Shown: positions 36,317 to 49,215, counted from the stretch's first letter. The stretch: DNA of 64,000 bases from Dichetophora obliterata (GCA_963920525.1 OY986438.1:182098888-182162887), one strand, 5' to 3'. The notes: generated by a model from the letters alone, not told the origin. Numbers and translations are program-made.

Positions 36317-36961
36317 CTCTAGAGCAGAGTTGTAAATCTCATAGCTCTTTTAGCTCGTTTAGCTCACTTGCAACCAGTGTTGCCATGAAAAAAAATTTTA
36401 CAGCGTAAATTTTGCTCTCTGCTCGTCGGATTTCTCATCGGATTTGTGAAACTCTGAAAACAAGAACTAAGAAATTTTCAGTCGCATATTACAACAAAGA
36501 AGACAAATAAAATATTGCATTTTATTAGACGTATGACGTATATTTAAGGTTTATTTATTTAAATAAATCACATTTTTTTCAAAAGTCAATTCAATAATCA
36601 TTATAAATATAGAAAATATATTATAATAAACTACATTTTGAAAATATTTTTGAACACACAAACAAAAAGCAAAAATCAAATTAAAAATACATTTGCAACA
36701 CAGTTTGGTTTAATGTAGATCTCTTAAATCGGTACAAATTAAATGCATAGAGCTATAACACATAATTTTTCAATTTTAATTCTATAAATGTAAAGTTTTT
36801 GCTTCAAGTAAATTAACGACATAATTTTGTTGTTTTAAGCCAGCAAAAACTAAAAAAAAAAAATAGATTTTAGTGAAAAAAAATATGTGTTTTTATTTTT
36901 ATTTTATTTTTAATTTTAATTTTTCAAAGTCATTTATACATTGCTTTACTAAATTTGTTTA

Positions 36962-37216
36962 TCAATTCTTTATTAATTCACGACTAAAACAGTTAAAAGA
37001 TTTCATACGCAGATAATCTTTTGTATGCAGAGTTCCTTACATTGTTTCTAACTCTAATCTATTGCGAACTTTAGTTTTATTAATATTTATTTGACTAAAA
37101 GTTCGCTCAACGTTAGCTGAGGAATTCGGTAAGCTCAACAATTCAAAAATAAATTTTTCCATTGTTGGAAATGCAGAAGTACCATAGCATATTTTTATTT
37201 TAAAGTTGCCATCCAT
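36962..37216 (-). pseudogene. hAT transposase C-terminal dimerisation domain
   Basis: Sixty codons from ATG 37216 to TAA 37037 read YGTSAFPTMEKFIFELLSLP and then NSSANVERTFSQININKTKV and RNRLELETM. This is the hallmark hATC signature (LSLPxSSAxVERxFS, then KxRNRL). After one in-frame stop the frame continues TLHTKDYLRM to a final stop at 36962-36964, again as expected of hAT C-termini. The N-terminal zinc finger and the catalytic core are missing. In intact elements this domain mediates multimerisation. Confidence 0.85.
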
Positions 37217-37409
37217 TTTATTATACTAATTTTTTTCTTTTCATATATATATATGTATATAAAATATATGCAAAATCGGACGTCGGATCTACTTTTTCTG
37301 AAATCGTAACATTTTCAAGAATTTTGGTCAAATATCGGAACGTTGGATTCAAGTATTAAAATCGTAACATATCCGATATATCGGACCATATGGCAACGCT
37401 GCTTGCAAC

Positions 37410-38386
37410 AACTCCAATATTTCCGTGTGTGTTGTAATTCGAGGAATTATGTACAAGGCATTGTTGTTGTGTACTCGCGTCGAAAGCTAGCCATCAATGT
37501 TCAGTTTTGGATGTTGATATGCTTCAATCTGATCTGTCGAATCTTGTTGATTGGTGTGCTAGAAATTAAATGCTTCCACGTCACTTTTTCTAAGCGTTGC
37601 AATAATATATTATCTTCCTATACAATTCATAATAATGTGTTAAATTCCAGTGACCAAGTTTGTGATTTGAGTGTTTTATTCGATGCAAAGCTTTCATTTA
37701 CTAAGCATTTGGATTTCATTATTCCAAAGGCTTTTTCGGTTTTAGCTTTTATAAAACGTAACAGTTATGACTTAAAAGACCCATATACGCGTTTGTTTCT
37801 TTTTTCTGCTTATGTTAGGTCTAGGCTTGAATGCTGCTCTTTCATCTGGAATCCGTTTTATGAAGTTCATTTTAATCGTCTTGAGTGTGTTCAAAAACGA
37901 TTCCTAAAATTTGCGCTGAAGCCTTTGAATTTAACTGAGCCGATACCGTCTTACAGTGTGCGCTGTAAACTGTTGCATCTAAATTCACTCAAAGATAGAA
38001 GAACTATTCAGTTTCTCCAAATTATTCGTGGATTAATATGTAGTACTATTGATTGTGCATCTCTGCTGGAACGTATAAATTTTTGTACTCCATCAAGACC
38101 ATTGCGTTCATTTAATCCTTTTTATCTCAGAGCTTATAAGTCTAATTATGCGGGCAATGAGCCTATCACTAGAGCTTTAAATAATTTTAACAATTTGTGT
38201 TCACTTATTCCATTAGATTTCTCTATGTCTTGGGAAGTATTTAAGAATAATGTGGCAAATTTTTTTGTTAACGTAAGTTAAGAGTTTCTTTTTTTTTTTT
38301 TTTGTAAAAGGTATATTACACCTACTTTGTATATTTAACTATAATTATGCCTAAAGTGATTTTGTTATCACCTGGCAGTTAATTAA

Positions 38387-38417
<31 letters not shown>

Positions 38418-38418
38418 A
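37410..38418 (+). pseudogene. 5'-truncated non-LTR retrotransposon, RT C-terminal part
   Basis: Open from 37343 to 38281. Similarity to LINE reverse transcriptases starts about 37520 (VDMLQSDLSNLVDWCARN in one frame, then after a short deletion CFHVTFSKRC and LSVLFDAKLSFTKHLDF in the ORF frame) and continues through LEYxxxIWxP-, RLECVQKRFLKFAL-, RCKLLHLNSLKDRR- and SRPLRSFNPF-type blocks to the stop at 38279. It lacks endonuclease and RT palm. The 3' end is an ATAA/TAAA tail (38382-38417). Clade is uncertain (Jockey/CR1/I group). It lies inside the hAT at 36325-38722. Confidence 0.8.
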
Positions 38419-38730
38419 ATGTTATTGCTTCTGTGTTTTTTTTTTGTTGGTCTTCTCTTAGCGCACACATAGTGAGTTTTTTGTTGTAGCATTTTCAATA
38501 TCACTTGTCTGGAATCATTTCATTTTTTGATTTACTTTCAGCGTGTTACATCAGCGGCCTCATCAGATGCTTAAAACCTATTTTTGCAATTTTTTTTTTA
38601 ATGAGACATTAGCTCAGTGTGCTCATGTTTTTGCTTTAATTTTTAATTTTTTTCGTCGCAATCGAAGCCTTAATTTTTTTTCTTTTTAATATGTAATTTA
38701 GCTCACTGCTACGACACCTCTACTCTAGAG

Positions 38731-39517
38731 TTCAAGATAGAGCAACACTTATAGTGCCAAAATACTCGCTCTACCTAAAAACTCTTATTTAGACATTTTT
38801 ATGCCCATCGAATTAGCGTTTATTGATATTTTGCAACTTTTATTTTTCATCTACGGTAGAACATTTTCTGGACGAACCCATATTTAGAAGTTTACTTCCT
38901 TTTTAAATCCTTAACTCCTTTCAATATTTTCTAAATTTAAAACCCGTATTAAATTTTTCTCAAACGTACACTTTTAAGATGTGTTTTTGTTTTTGTCTTC
39001 TACTAATACACATTGGTAGAAGTTTGCATTTTTTTTTGTGTTGTATTGTGTAATATATGCTCTGCTGTATTCCTTTAAATTTATGTTTCCTTTTTTATAT
39101 CTTTCTTAACCTATTTTTCTTTTCAAAATTCACCATTCATAAACTAAGGTAAAATCCTTAACAAGTAAGCTTCAATGCATGAGAAATTTTTCATTTCTCT
39201 TCTTATTCTTAACCCTTATCATATCGTACTTAATATGAACTGCTCGGTTCAACATGAGCGTGGTATTAAATTCTAAAAATGGCTTAAATAATTCAAAAGG
39301 AAAATAAATTCTTCGTTATTTTTACAAACTTCAACATATTTTACATAGTGGGTATTTTTTGTAGTTTGCGATTGTATTGGTTTTTTTTCAATTTTTATAC
39401 TCGTATGTGCTCATCCCCCACTCGAAGAGCAGAGGTATTGAAAGTATTCTGGCCAAGTGTTAAAGCGTGAAATTCAATACGTTTTACGCAGTGCAAGGAA
39501 TTTTTGTCATCATCTAT

Positions 39518-39550
<33 letters not shown>

Positions 39551-40646
39551 TACAACGACAAAAACAACAACAATGAGCATATAAATTCTTACGGGGCAGC
39601 ATTACGACGATGACACATTTACAGTATTTTTATACGTTAAGCATGCATTTCTTTAACCACAGCGTCTAGAATATCCTGCGGCAGTCGATGGAGTAGGGCG
39701 AGGAATATGTTTTTACTCCAGTTGTTGTTGTAGTTGTTCTTGTTGTATAACATATGATGACATGTATTGTGTAGCATAGTGAAATATAAACGAATGTTTG
39801 TGTGACCGTCCCCACCGTAGGTCTTTCCGTCTGTCGTTTGTCTGTCTGTCTGCCCAAGTGACAGTGAAAACCTTAAAGATTAGTGCACGTAGAGCTACGC
39901 ATAGTGTAGCAAAGGATATGAAGGATGTGCGTTTGTGTGTATGTGCAGTGCTCTTGTTAAAATATTGAAAATAATATTTGTGAGCGGCTCCTTGGGCTTG
40001 TGTTTGTCAGTCAAAGGGCGCGGTTATATGTAAAAAGGCATCAAATGGCGTTTAAAATGTTTGCATTGGGTATAGGTTTTCGAAAATTTATTTGCCTTCG
40101 TTTTTTTACTTCTTTCTTTTTTTGGAGCAAAACAAAAGCAAACCGAGTCAGCCGGTGAAATATTTCTGATTCGTCCTTCGCTGCTGCTCCTCAAAAGGTG
40201 TGAAACGGAAACCAAACAATGAGCCTTTTTAAATAATGAAATTGAAGTCGTTCCTTTGCATTAAGATATCATTTTAAATATTTTTTTTTTTTGTTTACTT
40301 GATCGTTACCGACTTCAAGGCAGATTTGATTAAAAACGATAAATAAAAGCTTTGTTTGTGTTGTAGAGCTTATTTGGACCTTTTTAACACCTTGACTCAT
40401 TATTCTGTTTTCTCAACACTTATTTGCTTCCGTTCAGGAAAGGTAGACACTATAAAGGAAAACTTCTCTTATTTTATAACTCAGAGGATGCTTATATTAA
40501 CTTATGTAATATATGCAAACAAACATATATTCACCGATGTGTCCCTTTGGAGTAATTTAAGATAAATTTCAATGATAGGAAAAAAAAGTATATCTTACCG
40601 TTAGATAATTTAATATTTCATTCAATTTTTCAATACAATAAAATAG
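38731..40646. other. Mixed DNA with a unique island
   Basis: 39380-40330 is less AT-rich, with CAA/CAG repeats (39522-39572) and a GTCT run (39826-39852). The open frames here are products of those repeats. No gene recognised. Confidence 0.35.
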
Positions 40647-40650
40647 TTAA

Positions 40651-43139
40651 CCCTTTCCTATCTGACGGTACTAATTCGTACCACCTTTTTGTAACTGTAA
40701 ATTTAACAAACATGAGATCACAGCAGCTTTCGCTCTCTTAAATATCTATTCTAAAGCAATTGTGCTAGACAATAAAAAAAATTCTGGTGAAAAAAAATAA
40801 AAATTTTCCATTCAGTATCACATTGAACTGGGCACATGCAGGTGCATTGTTAAGAAATAATTTCACATTTTTGTTTGCAATATATATATAAAGATTTTGC
40901 AAGGTAAGTAATATAATTTTTTTTATACATAGTAAGTTTACAACCTAGATTGCGTGTTTTTTATTATAGAAGCATTTTATACGTTTTATGTACGTAAAAT
41001 CTGCATAAAACCGTGGAGGACTTACAAGTACCAACAGTGACTTTTAACATTTTTAGAGTTGTGTTATTTTATATATATATTTGTACAATGTTTGCTTTTT
41101 AGATGGGTATTTCCAAAAATATTGCTCTAATAGAAGCATTATTGATAGAGGATATTCCAGAATGCGATTTTAACTCAAATGTGGAATTATCAGATGATGA
41201 AAATGTTATTCAAAAGTCCCCGAAAAGCTTTGATGAATTTATTGATGAAGCCATACAACAGTCTTGGTATACATTGGAAGACGAAAATGAAGTAGACGAT
41301 GAAACTCCTGCAGCTGCAACTTCTTCTACGTTGACGCCTTTACATTCGGCCAATGAACTTCCACTTGCCAAATCAACCCTTGCTCAGACATCGCAGTCGA
41401 AAAAAAGAGTTCCAAAACCTAATCGGAAATGGAAAAAACGAGACGCTGAGACATACTTACCAGAATACTCTGAAAACACTTCTGTCGTGGACGAATGCTT
41501 CAGTAATTGCTCTACGCCTACGGATGTATTTCTGGTCCTAATTAATACTATTATTGATGACATTGTGTATCAGAGGAATCTGTATGCCACCCAAAATGAA
41601 AAGACGCTCAACCTCAAGAAAGAAGAGCTTTTGGCTGTTATTGGCATGAACTTTTATATGGGCTACAATACTCGTCCTGCTTGGACTGATCACTAATCTT
41701 CTGCGCCGGATCTGCACAACCCACTTATAAGTACGACAATGCCAAGAGATAGATTTGCCGCTATACTGTCAAACTTACACTGTAATGACAATTCTAAAAT
41801 ACCTCCCAATTGTAAGGACAAGCTATATAAGATAAGACCTATTGTAGACCAGCTAAACCAAAAATTTGATAAGTGTTATGACGGAACCAGAGAATTGAGT
41901 GTAGATGAATCTATGATAAAATTCAAGGGTAGGTCTGTACTCAAACAATATCTGCCCATGAAAACCATAAAAAGAGGGTACAAGTTATGGTGCTTAGCTG
42001 ATCAGAGAGGTTTCATAAAAAAATTTATTATATACCAAGGAAAAGACACTGAAATCAGCGCAAAGTTTTCTGAATATACTTTGGGGGAAAGAGTAGTATT
42101 GGAGTTGACTGAAAAAGAATGGGGGAAAAAAAGTTATATATTTTGACAATTTTTTCACCTCTATTCCGTTACTTGAAAAGTTAAAAAGTGAACAAACTTT
42201 TGGATGCGGTACAATAAGATCAAACCGTAAGGGTATTCCCAGTAACATGACAATGGATTCCAAACTAAAAAGAGGAGAGTATGACTACAAATTTTCAGAC
42301 CTCAATATTGGCTACTGGAAGTGGAAAGACAATAAAATAGTTAATTTTGTTTCAAATTTTCATGGCAGCGAAGAAACTACCGTTTTACGAAAGCAGAAGA
42401 ATGGAACCAAGTCTACGGTTATTTGTCCTAGGAGTGTTAAGGATTATAACTCATATATGGGAGGTGTTGACACCGCTGATCGATTGAGAGCACTCTATTG
42501 CGTTGACCGCAAATCGCCTAAATGGTGGCATAGAATATTTTGGCGTGTGCTAGATATCGCTTTTGTAAATGCATATATTGTACATGGACTTATAATTGAA
42601 AAATCAACAGTCAAAGATTTTAGAAGATCGGTTGCCCAAGGTTTAATGACTATGAAAAATCTGATTAAGAAAAAACGAGCCTCAAAAGACAATATTTCGA
42701 GTCCTTGTTCTAACAAAAGGCGCAAAATAGACTTCTCCACATTGAAATATGTAAGGCTTGGTAACAGAGGTGTTCGTTCATTGGCTAGTCTTTGTGGAAA
42801 GGAGAGGGAGATGTGAGGTATGTAGCATGAATAAGGTACAATCAAAACCTCATTCCAAGTGCTCTGATGTTTTTTGTGCCTGAACGAAAAGAAGAACTGT
42901 TTTGCTGAATATCATGAGCAAAATAATTAGAGTTTTTGAAATAATTCCTATATTTAATTTTTTTCATCTGTGACACTAATAGATTGACGGTACTTATAAG
43001 TCTAGGTCTTAAAAACAATACTAAGAGTCAAAATAAAAATTTGAAAAATACAATAATTAGTTTCATTTATAATGTCTTTACATAATAATAAACATAAATT
43101 AATATTTTTTTACTTTAAGTCATAGCCGGTAGGAAAGGG
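40651..43139 (+). mobile_element. piggyBac-like transposon, nearly complete
   Basis: TTAA duplication at 40647-40650 and 43140-43143. The ends are CCCTTTCCTATC and the complement of CCCTTTCCTACC. A GACGGTACTWAT motif is near both ends (40663 and 42975). Length 2489 bp is normal for the superfamily. The transposase gene 41103-42930 fills most of it but is broken in about four places. Confidence 0.93.
41103..42930 (+). pseudogene. piggyBac-like transposase with all three catalytic Asp codons kept
   Basis: The start ATG follows an acceptor-like TTTGCTTTTTAG. The N-terminus is acidic (DIPECDFN, SDDENV). The core DDE-type motifs are present: LSVDESMIKFKGR (Asp 41904-41906), FDNFFTSIPL (Asp 42145-42147) and YNSYMGGVDTADRL (Asp 42469-42471), matching the DDD triad of piggyBac. 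Lesions: in-frame TAA at 41694-41696 where the reading otherwise continues (SSAPDLHNP), a frameshift between about 42119 and 42141 near a G5A7 run, one near 42800, and one near 42875. Past the apparent stop at 42816 the other frames keep a C-terminal Cys/His-rich domain (GRCEVCSMNK, then LCLNEKKNCF) up to TAG 42928-42930. Intact protein would cut and paste at TTAA; this copy cannot. Confidence 0.92.
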
Positions 43140-43143
43140 TTAA

Positions 43144-44847
43144 GAAAAATTTTTTAAAATGTTTTAATATTAGATATGGTAGACAATGGTAAACGATAAC
43201 TTGTTGGGCAGGTACACTTACAGGCTTGCAACCTCAAAGTACAATAAATTGTGAATAATAAAAATCAATAAATTATTTCTATGTTAATTACATAAATCGG
43301 TCATTTTTTTGCAATTAAGCTAGGGACATACCATTTCAGCATAATTCGAGAACGCTGAATTTAATGGCATTTAGCGTTTTTTAATCCTTCGACCCGTTTT
43401 CGAGAAAATGAAGGTAAAAGGTCAAATACATGTTGATGCAATTTTTGTAAGAAAAACTTTTTCTCATTAACTTTATCAACTTCATGTCATTGAAAGAACC
43501 ATTAAAAATTACTTGGAGAACAATTTCTTAGAACAGTTTAAGCCTCGAAACGTAACCTTATGTCCAAATTGAACTCATAAATAAAAAACCCAGTTTTTTT
43601 TTTGTATAAAAGCTTTATTCAACCAAAACCAAGTAATCTTTTTGATGGAAAAATATTCCCCTGATATACTGGCGCTAAACGAAATTACAAATTAACCCAA
43701 ATTAACCAACCTTCTGTGTCCCTAAAATTATATTCATATACAGATATTAATTTATATTCCATTTATTCAATTTTTTAGCGAAAATTTGAAAAAACTTTGT
43801 ATTTTTTGTCACTGTCCTCTACTTTAAAAGTTCGGTCAACTTTTTTTTCCGCAAATACTTTTATTTTCTTGATTTTCCATATGTTAATAACAAGTTTTCA
43901 AACGCTTAATTTATTAAATAAAGTCTCACGTTCGATCACAAAAGCAACGCAAAATATTTAGGTAAAGTATCAGCTGAGCATGGACAACAGAGCTGCCAAA
44001 AAGTAACAGTGTTGCAGTATTGCTGCAATTATTGAGTGGTTCGAACAAGACCAATCATAAAAATTGGGTTTGGGATCAGTGTTGCCACTCACTGCTTTTT
44101 CTTCGTAGCAAAAAATGTATCAAGTCTTGCTGCAATGTAGCCAAAAATTTTTTTGGATACATTGCAGTCTAGCTTAACACGATGTAACAGTCATTTTGCA
44201 CTTTTGAAATTACCTTTTTTTTTTGGTTTTAGGTCTGGTCGAGTACAACACAAAACAGCGCTTAATAGTTGTCTAACACCCTGAAAATTTTGACTTACCG
44301 TCAAAAAACCAGTTTTGCGATCATTTATGCACTTTCTACCAATTTACTCAATCAGTTATCAACTGCTTCAAGATTTTATGCCAGTTTTGTAAAGATATAT
44401 ATTATCTTTTTCATTTTCATTTATTCAACTTTACAATTTATTGGAAACAAATAAATTCAACAAGTTAAATGAAAATTTTTTAAAAAAAAAAACCTTTTAG
44501 ATCAAGTTCCATAACTTTGTCAACTTTTGGTCTATTTTGAAAAACGAACACTCAATTTACTCGTAAAATAAATGTACGTTATTTTCTAATATTTATACGA
44601 TTGCTTTGCTTTTTCAAGATATTGTTTCGAAAAAATATCGGAAAAGGTAAATAAGTTGGAAAATATATCAAACAATTAACATTTATTTGATAAATATACG
44701 TAGAAACTATACAAATTCCACAAAGTATAATACTTTGTTGAACAATTGTAGCCAAACGGCAACGCTGTTTGGGATTATGGCCACTTTCAAAAAGGTCATA
44801 AGCCCAATAAAAAAGAGGAAATAATCCCAAAAGAAATTAGAGGTTAT
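43144..44847. other. AT-rich DNA, no gene
   Basis: A few short patches such as GTGTTGCCACTCACTGC (44084) recall sequence elsewhere in fly repeats, but no borders are visible. Confidence 0.3.
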
Positions 44848-44934
44848 CAGGGGCGCAACCAGAAATATTTTTTGGGGAGGGTTTTATAATATTTAGGGCT
44901 TATATATAAAAGAAAAATTAAGTAACTATAGCGG

Positions 44935-45110
44935 CTGTGGTGTAGTGGTTAGTGATTTGGATTGTTGCACTAATGGTTCCTGATACGAACCTCAGCCAGG
45001 GCAAGGAACATACTAATTTCCAACGGCTTCACCTCACAGCAAAAAATTTGGAAGTAATATATGCTTATGAAATCATGGTAAAGTTAACAAGCAAACAAAC
45101 AAACAAAGAA
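44935..45110 (+). repeat. tRNA-derived SINE
   Basis: The head GCGGCTGTGGTGTAGTGGTT carries an A box. A weak B box (GATACGAACC, 44983) follows, then a short body and a CAAA-type tail (45091-45108). Confidence 0.5.
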
Positions 45111-45561
45111 TTGTATCACAATGGTTACATGCATAATGATAATTCAAGTTAAATATTTATTAATAATGTTTTATTAGTATTAAAAAATAATAACAATATA
45201 TAAGAAAATTGCGTTCGATAGCTTACTTTTTAAATGTTTTAAAAATTTACGTTAATGCGAATACAAATCAAAAAGAAGAACAAAACAAAGAAAGTGGTCG
45301 GTCAGCTGATTGATGTGCAAATACAGAGATGATAATTATCAGATTTTGATATCTAATAATTATAAGATTATAATTAACAGATTACAATCTGTGGCAAAAG
45401 CTGTGCTTAATTCAACAGTTTAGCCAAGACAAATCAAAGTATTGCCAACAACCCAAAAGTTGTCAGAATTATAACTAACAAGAGTAAACATATCGATGGC
45501 TATACTTTGACTCCTTGTAGCTGACAATTCATTAATTTTACAGGAGAAGCTAACAACTTAC

Positions 45562-47169
45562 CAGGGTTCGGACTTGAAAATTCGTAAATCGCAGTAAATT
45601 AAAAAAAAAACGCAGTAGAAAGGAATTTTTCGCAGTAGTTTTTATTTATAATCATGTTCGTACATTTACTACTAATGACATAATATCGTCGTTCCGCGTA
45701 CAATACCGTGTATCCACTACTTGCAATACAGCGTATATTGCAAAAAGGCCAAAATTCATTTCATTTTGATCATTCATGATTTATTTATTCATTCATTTTG
45801 ATTTTTCATTAAATGCTTACTTAAAAACAAAGCAAATATCTTATTTCAATAAATTTTTAGTTCAGTTGAAAATCCATTCAATAGCTTAAAATAAAATCAG
45901 TTTTTCTGTACTTATGTTAAGTTTTACTTTTATCTTATGTGCAAGTGGCGGATATGCGTTATTGCACGCCCAACGACGATATACATACAAATATACACTA
46001 AGGGAAAAAAGTTATGTAGAGAGTACAGATACATCTATGTAAAATCTATCTTGTATGAGAAACGCAACGAGAGCTATATGTACTGGGTAAAGTGAGCGTA
46101 TACTGGCCATATATCAATTTATTCACTTAGTAAAATGAAGTCATGAGTGACTTCACAAATATGCTGTACATACATTTCTGTAATGGGTCAATAATCTATA
46201 TACTAGGTACATCGGAATACTACTCATTACATACACAAATTTTTTATTTTATGAAATGAGTCAATACTGATTATTACATCTACGTACATTTTAACTGTAC
46301 TCATTGCATACAATTATTTATTATTTTATGTAATGCGTCAATAATCTATATACTCATTACAAAAAATTAATATTTATTTAATAGGTCCATTATATATGTA
46401 CTCACTACATACAGTTATTGAAAATTTTATGTAATTGGTCAATAATCTATGTACTACATACATCAAAACTGTACTCATTACATACAATTATTAACAATAA
46501 CTTTTTAATGAGCATAGTGTGAATGTACCCACCACGTACACCTATCTATTCATTCACGACACATAAAAATTTGTGATGAGTACATAAAACTCTTTAGTGA
46601 CTACATGCAGTATTGTTTAAAAGATTTATGTAGTCAATACATATTTAAACATGTACTTAGTACAAGAAAATCACCAAATTTATGTGTGCAGAAAGTTATT
46701 TCATGAGTACATAATTTCATGTAGTGAGTCTATAGGTTTTACCTCTGTGTTTGTATAAATATATACTTTATATATTTGCATGCTGCAGAAACATATTTTT
46801 TACTGTTTCAAAATATATTTGCTGTAGAAAAATTCAATCACGGTCGTTAAAAGTAAATCAGTTCTTAATTCGGTCAAAAGCCTTATGTAAAACTATAAAA
46901 TATTTTAATTTGTCGCAAAGACAGCTTCATCTAACAAATTACTTTCTTCTGTTTGAACGCTAAGACCACAGTATACGGATGTAATGGACCCCTGAAACTC
47001 TACATTTTTAATCAATATCAATGCTTATATTTTCCAAAAATAACCATAGAAGTGTTTGTTGCGAATAAATCGCAGTAGATTTGAAGAAACCGCAGTGACG
47101 CAGTAGAACATTAAATGTTGCCAAAAAGCGCAGTAGATCTACTGCAATTGCAGTAAAGTGCGAACACTG
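45562..47169. mobile_element. Non-autonomous hAT with exact 8-bp duplication
   Basis: CAACTTAC flanks both ends (45554-45561, 47170-47177). The termini are CAGGGTTCGGACTT and the complement of CAGTGTTCGCACTT. Many CGCAGTA repeats lie just inside both ends (45594-45640 and 47070-47150), as expected for hAT transposase-binding subterminal repeats. No transposase. A tandem-repeat element (45996-46749) is nested inside. Confidence 0.85.
45996..46749. mobile_element. TIR element made of TACTCATTACATA tandem subrepeats
   Basis: Candidate ends are CACTAAGGGAAAAAA and the complement of CACAGAGGTAAAA. The interior has four or more units of about 75-100 bp carrying ACTCATTACATAC and ATGTAATGGGTCAATA motifs, which are near complements of each other. 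No coding. Target duplication not found. Confidence 0.5.
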
Positions 47170-47744
47170 CAACTTACCAAACTATAAGATGAAAATATTT
47201 AAAAAATTTAAGTTTAATTTGACGAAGACAACTTTATTAAGCTATTTTTAAAAATAAAACCAAATCTGTACTTTTGAAATAAGAACAAAAAGTCATGAAG
47301 TAATAAGAAAATTCGGTTTTTGTTTAGTTTATTTTTTGTAATTTTGGAAGAAAATCGTGGCTAAACTTTTTATAAAAATTTGAAAAATACCTTATTAGAT
47401 GCGGCAGATAATTTGAAATTTGTGTGAATTCTCATCTCAATTTTGAAAAATCGTTAGTTACGAGGTGTCAACGTGTAACCATTGATGTGCATTCCAAATG
47501 AATAAAATATTACTTGCTAATTAAGTAGATTATGCTTCAACCACAATCAAGTAAAAATTTACTTGGGGTTTTTATTGTTTTGATAAAAACTTGTGATTAA
47601 CTTTTCATGTGACTTTTTTGAAGCGATGCTTTTTACGTCTCGTTCTGTGATTTGCTTGGATTGAAATCTTAAAACCGTCTCTTTTTTCTGACAATTAATT
47701 TTTTTTTAATTACAACAAGAAAATTTAATAGTAAAAATATTTCT

Positions 47745-47985
47745 TCGTACGTCACAGGTATCGAACTCGCAACCCATTCAATACTGGATACTTACTACAC
47801 GTTGTCATCAGCATCGTTAAGTAGGTGTTTTGTGTTCGCCTGTATGAAGCAAACTTAACGTGGTATACTGGTTAAGTGCGCGACTAATGCGCCAATGGCC
47901 GGAGTTTAATCCTCATCTCTGATATAAAACTTTTTTCAATTGAATTATTAATTTTTTTTGACCGTCACCTTTTTACTATCGTTTT
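47745..47985 (+). repeat. SINE-like repeat with tRNA-like heads
   Basis: A plus-strand A-box region (ATACTGGTTAAGTGCGCGAC, 47865) and a B-like GGAGTTTAATCC (47901) are followed by TTTTTTCAATTGAATTA, the body seen in the SINE at 32371. A further B-box-like sequence on the minus strand (plus GGTATCGAACTCGCAACC, 47758) suggests a second, oppositely oriented head. Confidence 0.45.
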
Positions 47986-49215
47986 TTTTAATGCGTTTGT
48001 GTACTGTTTTTTTTTTAACTGATTTGTTTTATATTATGAAAGTGTAAAAAAATGTACTTGTGTGAAGATTAACGTATGTTCTTTAAAAAAACCATAAAAT
48101 TATCAAACCTATGAAACTGCGAAAAAGCTTCGCTTCTCTCGTGTGCCTAATGACGCACCTGATTTTTTTTATTTTATCCAATTTTTCTATTTGCCATATC
48201 ACAATAATTTGGAGGGAGGTTTTAAACACCAAAAGCCCCCTTTGGTTGCGCCACTGTGGGGGTTATGTTCTCTTAGTCGGCTTCCGTTATCCCAAAGTTG
48301 GGATCCCTTCCTAAAACCCTATTTTAAAGATTTCACACATGAATTTTAGGAGAACTACATGATATGAGGAAAACTAGCTTCCTATTCGTGATCAGCACAA
48401 ACGTAATATTTTAAAGTTGTAAGCAAATACCGCATTTTTTACACATTTTAACAACACATTTTTTTACAGTCTCATATGCATAAGTCACCAAAAATATAAA
48501 TTTTCATAAATTGAAATACTTTATAATGAGCTGAAAGTATTTCATAATAAATTTCATAATTCATAATTAAGTACAAATTTTTTTATTCTTGTTTAGAATT
48601 TTGGAGCTGTAGAGTGATGACGTTAAAATGTACTCTTATTCATGATAAGTTGAGGGTTACAAATACAAGTTCGTTCTAAAACAAAAAAAAAAATTCGTTG
48701 TTAGCATATTTTGTTGTACTGTGTTGCATGCGCCATTCACTTAAAATAAATGTTTTCTCAAAGGTTAGTATTTTATGATTCACATTAAGTATTTAACATA
48801 AAATTGAAAGTATTCCATTAACTTTTCAAAAGCATCAAATTAAAGAAAAAAGTATTCCACAAAGAGAAAACTTCTTTAAAAAACAATCTCATCGCAGTGT
48901 TGCCAAAAATTCCAAAAGTGCACTCAAACCAAGATGTTGTGCTAGGAAGTTTCCAAAAGCACGAAGCTTTCCCACAGAAACAAAACAAAGGACAAACACA
49001 AATATCAACACCAACACCAACCAAGCAACAACAACAATAGCAACTGCCAGCAACTAAAGACAAGCGGAAGGCGGTAAAAACCCGAAGCTGGTGTCGTATC
49101 GCTAAACACGATCTTGGAGACAGTTTTAAGGAATAGTAGGATGCGCCCAGGAATAAGATGAGAAGAAATGTTTGTGCTGAAGAAGCTGTTGTGACGGCTG
49201 AGTCCTATGGATTGG

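Larger units (their letters stand above)
36325..38722 (-). mobile_element. hAT transposon with 8-bp duplication and a LINE inside
   Basis: CTCTAGAG flanks the element on both sides (36317-36324 and 38723-38730), an 8-bp duplication matching the known hAT target preference nTCTAGAn. The ends are CAGAGTTGT and the complement of TAGAGGTGT. The C-terminus of a hAT transposase is found on the minus strand at 36962-37216. A 5'-truncated LINE (about 37410-38418) is inserted, which removed or displaced the rest of the transposase gene. Confidence 0.8.
44848..48257. mobile_element. Candidate outer element of a nest, CAGKGGCGCAACCA ends
   Basis: The left end CAGGGGCGCAACCA matches the complement of the right end, CAGTGGCGCAACCA. 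The adjoining flanks TAGAGGTTAT and TGGGGGTTAT agree at 8 of 10 positions and directly abut the ends, consistent with an old 8-10 bp duplication. No transposase seen. It would contain the hAT at 45562-47169 and two SINE-like heads. Confidence 0.4.

Noticed and set aside
41994..42263. Minus-strand frame across the piggyBac gene
   Set aside because: Shadow of the plus-strand transposase.
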